Shown here in pieces: positions 33,527-42,211 of a stretch of 64,000 nucleotides of DNA. The stretch is from positions 1-64,000 of the forward strand of contig CAZNLL010000002.1 of the NCBI GenBank assembly GCA_964573885.1. The letters run 5' to 3'. The position numbers and the translations under genes were made by a program. Source of the DNA: CAZNLL01 sp964573885. Lineage in GTDB: Bacteria; Desulfobacterota; DSM-4660; Desulfatiglandales; Desulfatiglandaceae. The first letter of the stretch is position 1. Each line of letters opens with the position of its first letter. The notes below the pieces were generated by a model. It saw nothing but the letters and a program-made list of their open reading frames with translations, was not told where the DNA came from and ran no database searches.

Positions 33527-34606
33527 CTACCTCAGCTTCAACGTCCCCAAGGACAAGAGGGCCAGGATAATGGCTATGATCCAGAACCTTACAATCACCT
33601 TGGGTTCCGGCCAACCCTTCAACTCAAAATGATGGTGAATGGGGGCCATCCGGAAAATCCTCTGTCCCCCGGTGAGCTTGAAATAGGCCACCTGAAAAAT
33701 CACCGAGAGGGCTTCAAAAACGAACAGTCCTCCCACCAGGATCAAGACAAGCTCCTGCTTGGTGATGACCGCCACCACCCCCAACACAGCCCCGAGGGGA
33801 AGGGAACCCACATCCCCCATGAAAATCTCCGCCGGGTAGGCGTTGTACCACAAGAATCCCAGACCCGCCCCCACCACGGCCCCGCAAATAATGGCGATCT
33901 CTCCCGCTCCCGTCACATAGGGAATCTGCAGATAGGAGGCGATCTTCACATGGCCTGCCAGATAGGAGAAGGCCACATAACTCGCAAAAGCCACAATGAG
34001 GGGGCTGATGGCCAGTCCATCCAGCCCGTCAGTCAGGTTTACGGCATTGGACGCCCCCACAATAACAAACACCACGAGGGGGATATACCATAGACCCAGG
34101 TCCGGAGAGATCATTTTGAAAAAAGGCAGGTTCAAAGAGGTGTCATAGCCGGGGTAAACATAGAGTGCCACGGCAGCCACAAGGGCCATCAGGGACTGGA
34201 GGGAGAACTTCCAGCGGGCCTTTAACCCCCGGCTGTCCCTCCTGGTCATCTTCAGATAATCGTCCATAAAACCGATGAGACCGAATGATAGAAGCACAAA
34301 GGCCACGATCCACACGTAGATATTCTTGGGGTCCGCCCAAAGCAGGGTGGGGACCATAATCGCCGGAATGATCAGGCACCCTCCCATGGTGGGAGTCCCT
34401 GCCTTTGATTTATGGTTGGGAGGGCCGTCATCACGGATATATTGACCCACCTGCATGGCATGAAGCCGGGTTATCACCCACCTTCCAAAGATAAAACAGA
34501 TCATGAGGGCCGAAAGGGTAGACAGAATGCTCCTGAAGGTGATGTAGCGAAAGACATTCAGCCAGGAGATATCTGTATGAAAAAAATGGATGAGCTTGTA
34601 GAGCAT
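33527..34606 (-). CDS. mraY: phospho-N-acetylmuramoyl-pentapeptide transferase
   Basis: A 359-residue polytopic enzyme (ten helices) that transfers phospho-MurNAc-pentapeptide to undecaprenyl phosphate, giving lipid I. Signatures are KAGTPTMGG near 70, the aspartates in FGLIGFMDDYLKM, NAVNLTDGLDGLA and the C-terminal IHHHFELKGWPEPKVIVRFW. The length is typical. It follows the stand-alone receiver gene. Confidence 0.97.
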   Translation of the reverse strand: MLYKLIHFFHTDISWLNVFRYITFRSILSTLSALMICFIFGRWVITRLHAMQVGQYIRDDGPPNHKSKAGTPTMGGCLIIPAIMVPTLLWADPKNIYVWIVAFVLLSFGLIGFMDDYLKMTRRDSRGLKARWKFSLQSLMALVAAVALYVYPGYDTSLNLPFFKMISPDLGLWYIPLVVFVIVGASNAVNLTDGLDGLAISPLIVAFASYVAFSYLAGHVKIASYLQIPYVTGAGEIAIICGAVVGAGLGFLWYNAYPAEIFMGDVGSLPLGAVLGVVAVITKQELVLILVGGLFVFEALSVIFQVAYFKLTGGQRIFRMAPIHHHFELKGWPEPKVIVRFWIIAIILALLSLGTLKLR

Positions 34607-34628
34607 GGTGATCCCTCTTGCCCGTTCC

Positions 34629-35033
34629 TCAGGCCCTTACATTCTTTTCATGTCCTGTCCGGCCGGCCATGGCTGCACCGACTTCCTGGAGCAGCCTGGC
34701 GATGCTGACCGGCTTCTCGAGTTGACTCACCACCGTGGGCAGGTTTGGATCCGAAAGTCTGCGGTCTGATACGTCTCCCGTCATAATGATAACTTTCTCT
34801 TTCCTGCTGTTCTTCTTCATGCGCTTAAGGAGTTCTATACCGTCCAGCCGGGGCATGTGGATGTCCGTGATCACCAGGTCAAAGCGGGTGTGGCCCAGTT
34901 GGCTCAGGGAATCCTCCCCGTCCTCCGCCATGCTTACCTCAAAACCCTCTCCGGATAAGACATCCCATAAGAGGTGCCTCACCCCCCTTTCGTCATCAAC
35001 CACCAGAATCTTCTTTGATGCGCTCACGACCAT
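34629..35033 (-). CDS. stand-alone CheY-like receiver inside the dcw cluster
   Basis: A 134-residue single-domain response regulator with no output domain. It has acidic pair DDE near 14-16, phospho-acceptor aspartate in DLVITDIHMPRLDG near 53, the switch threonine in VIIMTGD, and lysine in QLEKPVS near 106. Its start overlaps murF's end by ten bases and it sits 22 bp before mraY, so it is transcribed with the wall genes. I know of no usual dcw member of this type. No cognate kinase is adjacent; partner and output are unknown. Confidence 0.92.
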   Translation of the reverse strand: MVVSASKKILVVDDERGVRHLLWDVLSGEGFEVSMAEDGEDSLSQLGHTRFDLVITDIHMPRLDGIELLKRMKKNSRKEKVIIMTGDVSDRRLSDPNLPTVVSQLEKPVSIARLLQEVGAAMAGRTGHEKNVRA

Positions 35034-36445
35034 CCTCCTTGATCCCCGAGATCCCCCCGGAGGGCTTCCACCACCCTTTCCAGACCCGCTTTTCGAGAGC
35101 CCTTCACCAGGATGACGGCGCCGGCTGTAACTTGCTCTCTGATACTCTCCACCATGTCCTCATGGGATCCGACCACCCGGGCCCGGTCCGCAGACATGCC
35201 GGATGAGAGGCCCCCCCGCACCGTGTCTGGGGCGTGTTCGCCCAGGGCAAGAAGGAGATCCGCCCCATGCCCCGCGGCCATACGGCCTGCCTCCTGGTGC
35301 GCTTCAGCCGACTCCGGACCCAGTTCCATCATCTCCCCCAGGGCCACAAGCACCGGCCCCCGGGCCGAGGCCTTTACTGCAGCCAAGGCGGCCTTCAGGG
35401 AAGAGGGATTGGCATTGTAGGTGTCATCCACGAGCACCATGTCCCTTTGCAAAGAAACGATTTCAAACCGGCCCTTCATACCCGTGAACCCGGCCAGCCC
35501 CTGGAGGATTGGCTCCGGGCCTTTGTTGAGACACAGGGCCGCCGCGGCTGCCGCCAGGGCGTTCTGGACGTTGTGGAGGCCGGGCACCCTGAGCCTTGCT
35601 TCCCAGGAGCCCGTCGGGGCCTCAAGACGAAAGCACATGCCCTCCCAGCCCAAATCGCGGATGCCAGAGGCCCTCACCTGATTCCCCTCCCCCAGCCCAA
35701 AGGTCATCGCCTCCCTTTTAAATCGGGAAACCCCCTCCATGAGGAAGGAATCATCGCCGTTCAAGACCACCCGAGCCTTTTCGGAGAGGGCTTCCAACAT
35801 TTCGAGCTTGGCCTCGACCACTCCCTTCAGATCGCCCACCCCTTCAAGATGGGCCATCCCCACATTGGTAATGACCCCCACATGGGGACCTGCGATCTTG
35901 GTCAGGCGCCGTATCTCTCCCGGCCGGTTCATCCCCATCTCAAGGACCGCCTTTTCATGCCCCTCCTCAAGGCGCAGCAGGGACAGGGGGAGTCCGACCA
36001 AATTGTTCAGGTTTCCCTCGTTCTTGAGCGTCCTCTCTTCCGTCTCAAGGATGTGAAAAACCATTTCCTTGGTCGTGGTCTTACCTGAACTGCCGGTAAT
36101 GGCCACCACCTGGACCGGGTGCTCCCTTCTCCACCAGATGGCCAGATCCCCCAGGGCCTCCAGGGTGTCGGCCGCCCCTATGACCACCACCTCCTTGGAA
36201 AAGTTGGGTGCGGGACGGTTCTTCTGAACAACCATGCCCGCGGCACCGTTCTCTACGGCCTTTTTTAGAAAATCATGGCCGTCGTATCGTTCTCCTTTGA
36301 GGGCCAGGAAAAGGTCACCCCGTCTGATCTTTCTCGAATCCGTGGAAAGGCCATGAAAAATCCTGTCCGGAGGCCCCAATAAAAGGGCACCATCGATGGA
36401 TGAAAGGATTTCCCGGGCAGTGACGGCACCCCAGGCCGCGGCCAT
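35024..36445 (-). CDS. murF: UDP-MurNAc-tripeptide--D-Ala-D-Ala ligase
   Basis: A 473-residue Mur ligase adding the D-Ala-D-Ala dipeptide. It shows STDSRKIRRGDLFLALKGERYDGHDF at the N-terminal uridine site, the P-loop AITGSSGKTTTKEM near 115, NEGNLNNLVGLPLSLL, and VLVDDTYNANPSSLKAAL. GGGAGGTG precedes the ATG by four bases. No ddl gene is visible in the window to supply its dipeptide, so ddl must lie elsewhere. Confidence 0.96.
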   Translation of the reverse strand: MAAAWGAVTAREILSSIDGALLLGPPDRIFHGLSTDSRKIRRGDLFLALKGERYDGHDFLKKAVENGAAGMVVQKNRPAPNFSKEVVVIGAADTLEALGDLAIWWRREHPVQVVAITGSSGKTTTKEMVFHILETEERTLKNEGNLNNLVGLPLSLLRLEEGHEKAVLEMGMNRPGEIRRLTKIAGPHVGVITNVGMAHLEGVGDLKGVVEAKLEMLEALSEKARVVLNGDDSFLMEGVSRFKREAMTFGLGEGNQVRASGIRDLGWEGMCFRLEAPTGSWEARLRVPGLHNVQNALAAAAAALCLNKGPEPILQGLAGFTGMKGRFEIVSLQRDMVLVDDTYNANPSSLKAALAAVKASARGPVLVALGEMMELGPESAEAHQEAGRMAAGHGADLLLALGEHAPDTVRGGLSSGMSADRARVVGSHEDMVESIREQVTAGAVILVKGSRKAGLERVVEALRGDLGDQGGWS

Positions 36446-36446
36446 T

Positions 36447-37958
36447 TCACACCTCCCTCAAGGCGGCCTCTAAAGCCGCCTTCCTATCATCAAAGGCCCT
36501 TCTTTCCTTGCCCACTATCTGATAGTCTTCATGCCCCTTCCCTGCTATGAGGATGAGATCTCCAGGCTGTGCCATACGCGTCGCCATCCGAATGGCTTCC
36601 CCCCGATCCAGTTCCACCATATATCCCCGGTGAGGCCCCGGGGATCTTGAGGAGTCATTGATCTTTTCCAACTCCGAATGCCGGACACCCTCTTCAATCT
36701 GCAAGGCGATGGTGAGGGGATCTTCAGTGCGTGGGTTGTCCGAGGTGATAATCACCAGATCGCTGTGCTCCCCTGCCACGCGGCCCATCTCCGCCCGTTT
36801 GCCCTGGTCCCGGTCTCCTCCGCAACCGAAGACCGTAATGACCCGTTCCTGTGCAAGGGGCCTCACCGCTCCCAGGGCCTTCTGAAAGGCATCGGGCGTG
36901 TGGGCGTAATCCACAAATATGGGCAGGGACCGCCTGTTTTTGACCCGTTCCAGCCGCCCGGGGACCGTTTCAAGCCCCTCCAATCCTTTCCCGACCGTCT
37001 CCACATCAATACCCAGGCACAGGGCTGCCCCGGTTGCGGCCAGGATATTGTAAACATTGAAATCCCCCACCAGACGCGAATGGATCCTCCTCTTTCCCGA
37101 AGGGGTAACCAAAGTGGCCGTCAATCCGGAGGTACTTGCTTGAATGTCTTCCGCCCTCACGGCATTTCTTTCCCCCAATCCATAGGCCAGCACCGGGGCA
37201 TCGGTGATTTTTGCCAGGTCTCCGCCCCGGGGGTCATCCATATTGATGACCGCCGTGGTCTCCCCGGAGGCCCTTTGTGCAAGCCCCTTGAACAGGCGGG
37301 TTTTTGCCTCGAAATAGGCCTCCATGGAATTGTGGTAGTCCAGGTGATCCCTGGAAATGTTTGTAAACACCGCCGCCCTGAAGGGACACGACCGGGTCCT
37401 TCCCTGGTCAAGGGCATGGGAGGATACCTCCATCACCACATCCGTCACCCCGGCATCCGCCATCTTTCTCAAGGCCTTCATGAGGTCAAGGGATTCGGGG
37501 GTGGTCACCGGTGCCCCACAGGTGTATCCCGGGTATCGGTAATTGATGGTTCCTATGACTCCGGCCCTCGCTCCTGCACGCAATAACACGGCCTCCAGCA
37601 GGTAACTGGTGGTTGTTTTCCCGTTCGTCCCTGTAATCCCAATGAGGTTCATCCCCTCGAAAGGTCGTCCATAAAAGGTCGCACTGAGCTCTGAGAGTGC
37701 CGCCCTCGAGTCAGGGACCTGGATCACGGTGACGTCCTCCTTGACCCCCTCGGCTTCATGGGTGACAAGGGCCACAGCACCGTTTTTCACCGCCTCCCGC
37801 AAAAAATGATGGCCGTCCTCTGTATGTCCCTTCAGGGCCACAAAGAGATATCCGGGGCGGACCTTTCGGGAATCGCAGGCCAGGCCTTCTATTTCCAGGT
37901 CACGGTCTCCTTGGAAATTGTTGATGGCTATTCCATTAATCAGTGAGGCCAACCTCAT
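36447..37958 (-). CDS. murE: UDP-MurNAc-L-Ala-D-Glu--meso-diaminopimelate ligase
   Basis: A 503-residue Mur ligase. It has CDSRKVRPGYLFVALKG, the P-loop ITGTNGKTTTSYLLEAVL, TTPESLDLMKALRKMADAG, SRDHLDYHNSMEAYFEAK and VFGCGGDRDQGKRAEMG. The specificity motif DNPR (ITSDNPRTEDP) marks a meso-diaminopimelate enzyme, fitting a Gram-negative wall. I chose the ATG at 37958, preceded by AGAGGGG; an upstream start at 37994 would add an unlikely polar leader. Confidence 0.96.
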   Translation of the reverse strand: MRLASLINGIAINNFQGDRDLEIEGLACDSRKVRPGYLFVALKGHTEDGHHFLREAVKNGAVALVTHEAEGVKEDVTVIQVPDSRAALSELSATFYGRPFEGMNLIGITGTNGKTTTSYLLEAVLLRAGARAGVIGTINYRYPGYTCGAPVTTPESLDLMKALRKMADAGVTDVVMEVSSHALDQGRTRSCPFRAAVFTNISRDHLDYHNSMEAYFEAKTRLFKGLAQRASGETTAVINMDDPRGGDLAKITDAPVLAYGLGERNAVRAEDIQASTSGLTATLVTPSGKRRIHSRLVGDFNVYNILAATGAALCLGIDVETVGKGLEGLETVPGRLERVKNRRSLPIFVDYAHTPDAFQKALGAVRPLAQERVITVFGCGGDRDQGKRAEMGRVAGEHSDLVIITSDNPRTEDPLTIALQIEEGVRHSELEKINDSSRSPGPHRGYMVELDRGEAIRMATRMAQPGDLILIAGKGHEDYQIVGKERRAFDDRKAALEAALREV

Positions 37959-38025
37959 GATCCCCTCTTTCCTTCCACGCCCCTTCTCCGGCAAAGGCCC
38001 CGAACCGCCTGCCGAGGAGCCCCTC

Positions 38026-39996
38026 CTACCCGGGGGGTCTGAAACGGACCTTTACCACTCGCATTTCTTGAACCGGTGAACCCGGGCTGGGGTCCTGTTC
38101 CGCGGCCAAACCCGTTCCCTCTGGAATCACCCTAAGACCCAGGGATCTGCCCTGTTTAAGGACCTCCCGCATTCCCAGCCCCGTAAAATCCGGCAGGAGC
38201 CCCGCTTTCACCCTCAGTTCGAGGGCAATCCGCTCGATTTCTTCCGAAGCCGGATCCTTGGCCACGGGTCCGGGGGCCGTGCTATCGACATGGTCTACCA
38301 GCCGGATCTGGGGATTGATCCGCAGGTGGTTGAGTGTCCACAGGCCCACCTCCCGGAAGACAGGCCCGGATACCACACCGCCGTAAGAAATGCCTTTGGG
38401 CTCATCGATCACCGCCACAATCACCAGTCTAGGCCCATCCACCGGCACAAAGCCTGCGAAAGTGGCCACATGCTTGGTCCTTGAATAGGCCTTGGTCTCG
38501 GGGTCCACCTTTTGTGAGGTCCCTGTCTTTCCGGCCGCCTTGTATCCCGGGATGGCCGCCTGGGGAGCGGTTCCCCTGTCGGTTGTAACCCCTTCAAGGA
38601 TCCTTGCCACTTCCCTGGCGGTGCCGGGGCTAATGACCCTCCTCAGCATCTTGGGGTAGGTCTTCTTGATGGTCGCCCTTGAGGCGTCCACCATGGATTT
38701 GACCACATAGGGCCGCAGCAGTTTGCCTCCGTTTGCGATGGTCGACATGGCCATGGCCAATTGTAGAGAGGTTGCAGTGGCACCCTGTCCGAAACAGATG
38801 GTGGCCCGTCCGATGGGTTTGGTGTCTTTGGCCGGCCGGATAAAGCCGCTCCTTTCCCCCAAGAGGTTGATGCCGGTCTTGCTCCCGAATCCGAACTTTC
38901 GCAGGTATTGACAAAACCGCTCATACCCCAATCTGGCGCCAACCTTTATGGCCCCGATGTTACTCGAGTGGACCACGATATCCGAGACACTCAGTTCCCC
39001 GTATTCATGGGTATCGTGTATCAGATGCCTACCCACCCTGAAGGCGCCGTTCTCACAATCAAATGTTGTTTCAGGGGACACCACGGATTCCTCCAAACAG
39101 GCCGCCAGAAGAAAGGCCTTGATAGTGGAACCGGGCTCAAAACAGTCTGTGATGGTACGGTTCCGCCATTCGTGGGGCTTGTACTTATCAAAAATATTCG
39201 GGTTAAAACCCGGAACCACGGCCATGGCCAGGATTTCTCCGGTGTTGGGGTCCACTACCAGGCAGTGACCGCTCTTGGCCTTTGTCTTTTCCACCGCGGA
39301 TTTCAAGACCTGCTGGGCCTTATACTGGATGTCTTTGTCAATGGTGAGGACCAGGTTCTGCATGCCCTGGTCGGGAGCGACAGGCCTGCTGATGGAAAAG
39401 GGCCGGCCCAGGGCGTCACGCATATGGATAAGGCGGTGTTGGGGCCCCCTCAAGAATTTATCGTATCTCTTCTCAAGGCCTTCAAGTCCCTGATTGTCGG
39501 TGCCCGCAAACCCTATCAGGTGAGCGGCGATCTCTTTGCACGGGTAATAACGCCTGGTTTCCGGTGTCACCCCCACCCCCTCCAAGTCGAGGGCACTGAC
39601 CTTTTCCGCCCGGCTCGTCGGGATTCTCCGGGCGAGCCACACAAAGGATTGGGAACCCTTTATGAGTTCCCGGGTTTCGTCAAGGGGCATCCCCAGGACC
39701 CGCGATAAAGATCGCGCTGTGGTGTTCTTGTCTTTGATTCGATTCGGATGGGCATAAACAGAACCCACCTCGATACTTACAGCCAGTTCATGGCCTTCCC
39801 GATCATAGATGGTTCCCCGCTTGGGAGGCAGTTTGGTGGTCCCGATATATCCCTGCCGCGCAATGGACTCCAGGTGATCCTTTTCCAGGATCTGGAGCTG
39901 GTAGGCCCTTGCCAGTATTGTGCCCAGGCCGGCAAGGTAGAAACCGGCCACCAGGTAAATTCGGAAGCGTATCCATTTCTTGTCCCTGACCTTCAT
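38026..39996 (-). CDS. ftsI: penicillin-binding protein FtsI/PBP3-type with PASTA domain
   Basis: A 656-residue septal transpeptidase. It has one N-terminal membrane helix (about 12-30), a dimerisation domain with the RGTIYDREG motif, and the transpeptidase domain with EPGSTIKAF (SxxK), HSSNIGA (SxN) and AGKTGTSQ (KTG). The last about 65 residues (LPDFTGLGMREVLKQGRSLGL ... DPSPGSPV) form one PASTA domain, absent from enteric FtsI but common in this phylum and in Gram-positives. Its start overlaps ftsL by four bases. Confidence 0.95.
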   Translation of the reverse strand: MKVRDKKWIRFRIYLVAGFYLAGLGTILARAYQLQILEKDHLESIARQGYIGTTKLPPKRGTIYDREGHELAVSIEVGSVYAHPNRIKDKNTTARSLSRVLGMPLDETRELIKGSQSFVWLARRIPTSRAEKVSALDLEGVGVTPETRRYYPCKEIAAHLIGFAGTDNQGLEGLEKRYDKFLRGPQHRLIHMRDALGRPFSISRPVAPDQGMQNLVLTIDKDIQYKAQQVLKSAVEKTKAKSGHCLVVDPNTGEILAMAVVPGFNPNIFDKYKPHEWRNRTITDCFEPGSTIKAFLLAACLEESVVSPETTFDCENGAFRVGRHLIHDTHEYGELSVSDIVVHSSNIGAIKVGARLGYERFCQYLRKFGFGSKTGINLLGERSGFIRPAKDTKPIGRATICFGQGATATSLQLAMAMSTIANGGKLLRPYVVKSMVDASRATIKKTYPKMLRRVISPGTAREVARILEGVTTDRGTAPQAAIPGYKAAGKTGTSQKVDPETKAYSRTKHVATFAGFVPVDGPRLVIVAVIDEPKGISYGGVVSGPVFREVGLWTLNHLRINPQIRLVDHVDSTAPGPVAKDPASEEIERIALELRVKAGLLPDFTGLGMREVLKQGRSLGLRVIPEGTGLAAEQDPSPGSPVQEMRVVKVRFRPPG

Positions 39997-40361
39997 TTCA
40001 AGACGACGATCTGCTCGGGTGAAGGCGCTCTTAGGCCCAGTTTGCGCACGGCTATGTTTTCCAGGTTCTCTGTGGACTTTAAGATGGCCAGCTCCACCTT
40101 GAGCTTGCGGTTGATCTCGAGGAGTTTCATTTCCTGTTTCTTCAACTGGCTCAGATCATAACCGATCTGGGTCCGTTCAAAATTGGACCACACATAACCG
40201 ATACCGCTCCCCATAAACAGGAAGAGCAAGAGGATAATGAGGAGAACCTGTTTTCGAGTTATATGAAAACGCCTTTGCCTGACCCGGGAGTTCCTCACCC
40301 GCACCCCGGTCCTGGCGTTCCTTGACTGCACCATTTTGGCCACTCTCTCCGGTCTGGTCAT
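39993..40361 (-). CDS. ftsL: cell division protein FtsL
   Basis: A 122-residue bitopic protein: a basic cytoplasmic N-terminus (RNARTGVRVRNSRVRQRR), one membrane helix near 38-57 (LLIILLLFLFMGSGIGYV) and a periplasmic leucine-zipper coiled coil (YDLSQLKKQEMKLLEINRKL), ending in the NIAVRKLGLRAPSPEQIV motif typical of FtsL. Identified largely by position between rsmH and ftsI plus topology. It nucleates the FtsB/FtsL/FtsQ complex. Confidence 0.9.
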   Translation of the reverse strand: MTRPERVAKMVQSRNARTGVRVRNSRVRQRRFHITRKQVLLIILLLFLFMGSGIGYVWSNFERTQIGYDLSQLKKQEMKLLEINRKLKVELAILKSTENLENIAVRKLGLRAPSPEQIVVLK

Positions 40362-40363
40362 GA

Positions 40364-41299
40364 TTATACCCTCTCCGCCACCCTCAACAGGGCACTTCGG
40401 GCCCTTGGATTTTTCTCGATTTCCTCGGGACTCGGCCTTAGAGCCTTCTTGAAAAGGCGTCTAAACACAGGCCTGTTCCCACACACACAGCGGGGAAAAT
40501 CGGGGGGGCAGGTACACCCCCTCTCCCAATCGGCCATCGCCCTTTTTACCTTCCTGTCTTCCAGGGAGTGGTAAGACAGGATACACAGCCTCCCACCCCT
40601 CTCCAGCAGGGAGGGGACCTTGCCCAGAAACACTTCCAGGTTTTCCAACTCCCTGTTCACCGCTATTCTGAGGGCCTGAAATACCCGTGTTGCAGGGTGC
40701 CTTGTTTGGAAACGGCGAGAGGGAGGAAATACGGATTTGACCAAGGCCGCCAGCTCGGAGGCCTTTTCTATGGGTCTTTTTCTCCGTCCCCTCACAATGG
40801 CCCGCGCAACCGCTTTGGCCCTCCTTTCTTCACCATAATCCCTGAGTACCTTCTCCAGCTCCCTTAGAGAAAGCTGGTTTACCAGGTCTTTGGCGGTCAA
40901 ATCCTCACCAGGGTCCATGCGCATATCCAGGGTTTCATCCCGGGTAAAACTGAAGCCCCGTCCGGATTGCTCCAGTTGATAAGAAGACATGCCCAGGTCC
41001 AGCAGGATCCCGTGAGGCAAATTGAACCCCCGCCTCTTGAGGATCCTGTCCAGGTCCGCATAGTTGGCCTGGACCGCCCAAAGTCGCTCGCCGAGAAAGC
41101 CGAGCCGCCTCCTTGTGAATTGAACCGCTACCGGATCCCTGTCCAGACAAATGAGGCGTCCCTCTCCACCCAAGGCCGCGGCCACGGCCACGGCGTGTCC
41201 GCCGCTACCCGAGGTGCCGTCCACGTATAAGCCGTCAGGGAAATGGACAAGGTGCTTAACAACCTCTTTTTCCAGGACCGGTTGATGAGGATAGTCCAA
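40364..41299 (-). CDS. rsmH: 16S rRNA (cytosine-1402-N4)-methyltransferase
   Basis: A 311-residue SAM-dependent RsmH (MraW) enzyme that methylates C1402 of 16S rRNA. Hallmarks are HQPVLEKEVVKHL at the start, VDGTSGSGGHA (SAM motif I), LDLGMSSYQLEQSGRGFSF, TRVFQALRIAVNRELENLE and LSYHSLEDRKVKRAM. The length is normal. A GCTCPPDFPRCVCG cysteine stretch near the C-terminus is also typical. It is second in the cluster, 11 bp after mraZ. Confidence 0.97.
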   Translation of the reverse strand: MDYPHQPVLEKEVVKHLVHFPDGLYVDGTSGSGGHAVAVAAALGGEGRLICLDRDPVAVQFTRRRLGFLGERLWAVQANYADLDRILKRRGFNLPHGILLDLGMSSYQLEQSGRGFSFTRDETLDMRMDPGEDLTAKDLVNQLSLRELEKVLRDYGEERRAKAVARAIVRGRRKRPIEKASELAALVKSVFPPSRRFQTRHPATRVFQALRIAVNRELENLEVFLGKVPSLLERGGRLCILSYHSLEDRKVKRAMADWERGCTCPPDFPRCVCGNRPVFRRLFKKALRPSPEEIEKNPRARSALLRVAERV

Positions 41300-41310
41300 G
41301 ACCAGGCCTT

Positions 41311-41748
41311 CTAAATACCTAACTCGGAAAGGGCTTGACTGGCCTTCGGAAAATTCTTCTTAGCTCTCTGGAATTCCTCCTCCCATCGGCCCTTTTCCCA
41401 GATTTCAAACCGCTTCAGTTCACCTACCAGGACAACCTCTTTATCCAGTCCGGCGATCTCACGCAGGTCGGGGGGGATGGTGATCCTTCCCTGTTTGATG
41501 GGACATTCCACGGCACCGGAGATGAAGTACCTCAAATAGGTATTTACCGCGTGATCGAATTGGGGAAGATTGGCCGCTTTCTCCTCAACCACCCGCCAGT
41601 CTTTGCTGGCGAAGGCCCACAGGCAGGCGTCATGGTTGGTCAGGAACAGGATGTTCTCTGATTTTTCCTCCAGGACATCTCTGAACCTTGCGGGTATGGC
41701 CAACCGGCCCTTGCTGTCAAGGGAATGTCTGGAACGCCCCCGGAACAT
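41311..41748 (-). CDS. mraZ: transcriptional regulator MraZ
   Basis: A 145-residue protein with two SpoVT/AbrB-like MraZ repeats. The first contains HSLDSKGRLAIPARFRDVL, the second CPIKQGRITIPPDLREIAGLDKEVVLVG; both carry the DxKGR/DxxGR-type signature that forms the DNA-binding ring. MraZ binds repeated boxes in front of its own gene and represses the cluster. Four such boxes lie upstream here. It is the first gene of the dcw operon. Confidence 0.97.
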   Translation of the reverse strand: MFRGRSRHSLDSKGRLAIPARFRDVLEEKSENILFLTNHDACLWAFASKDWRVVEEKAANLPQFDHAVNTYLRYFISGAVECPIKQGRITIPPDLREIAGLDKEVVLVGELKRFEIWEKGRWEEEFQRAKKNFPKASQALSELGI

Positions 41749-41763
41749 GGCACCACCTTTGTG

Positions 41764-41800
41764 ACACTTTACACCACTTTATTCCACTTTATGCCACTTA
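41764..41800 (-). promoter_or_regulatory. MraZ operator: four 10-bp-phased boxes
   Basis: On the minus strand, AAGTGG or AAAGTGG occurs with its TGG at about 10-bp steps (plus-strand CCACTTA 41794-41800, CCACTTT 41784-41790 and 41774-41780, ACACTTT 41764-41770). This is the expected arrangement of MraZ binding boxes. The first box abuts the promoter -10, so binding would block initiation. Confidence 0.8.
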
Positions 41801-41825
41801 TATGGAAACAAGATTCGCTTGTCAA
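41797..41825 (-). promoter_or_regulatory. promoter of the dcw cluster
   Basis: On the minus strand TTGACA (41825-41820), a 17-bp spacer and TATAAG (41802-41797) form a near-consensus sigma-70 promoter. The -10 overlaps the first MraZ box. Confidence 0.75.
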
Positions 41826-41854
41826 GGAAAAAACAGAAAAATTTTGGGGTTATT

Positions 41855-42172
41855 TTAACGGGAGAGGGTATGGAAAAAATAAATGAGGGAAACCACATAG
41901 ACCCCCGTGAAGAGGAAATTCAAGGTGAGGCCTGAATAGGCATAATCCTTGTCCCCCCTCTCGGGGATAAGGGGGATGGATTTGAGGGAAGAAACCAGTC
42001 CGGAGAGCAGCACAAGGGGCACGATGGTCAGGTAGGGGATGGAAAACCTCAACAGGTTGAAATCCCCTCGGTCAATCAGGATCAGGATACCGGTCACGGC
42101 GGCTGCAACAAAGGGCAGCAAAAAACCGGCTATTGCGAAATGATTGGTTTTTTTGAAGGCGTAAGGTTTCAC
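41855..42172 (-). CDS. small membrane protein, unknown
   Basis: A 105-residue protein with three hydrophobic helices (about 13-33, 44-61 and 81-102) separated by short charged loops (RGDFN, KSIPLIPERGDKDYAYSG). It is not recognised. The start is GTG with AGGA close upstream. It lies 40 bp after the lipid kinase on the same strand and ends just upstream of the dcw promoter, so it is probably the last gene of the 43.9-41.9 kb transcript. Confidence 0.6.
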   Translation of the reverse strand: MKPYAFKKTNHFAIAGFLLPFVAAAVTGILILIDRGDFNLLRFSIPYLTIVPLVLLSGLVSSLKSIPLIPERGDKDYAYSGLTLNFLFTGVYVVSLIYFFHTLSR

Positions 42173-42211
42173 GATCCTGCCCCGGTTTGCCCACTCGGAG
42201 CTGAGCCGCCG

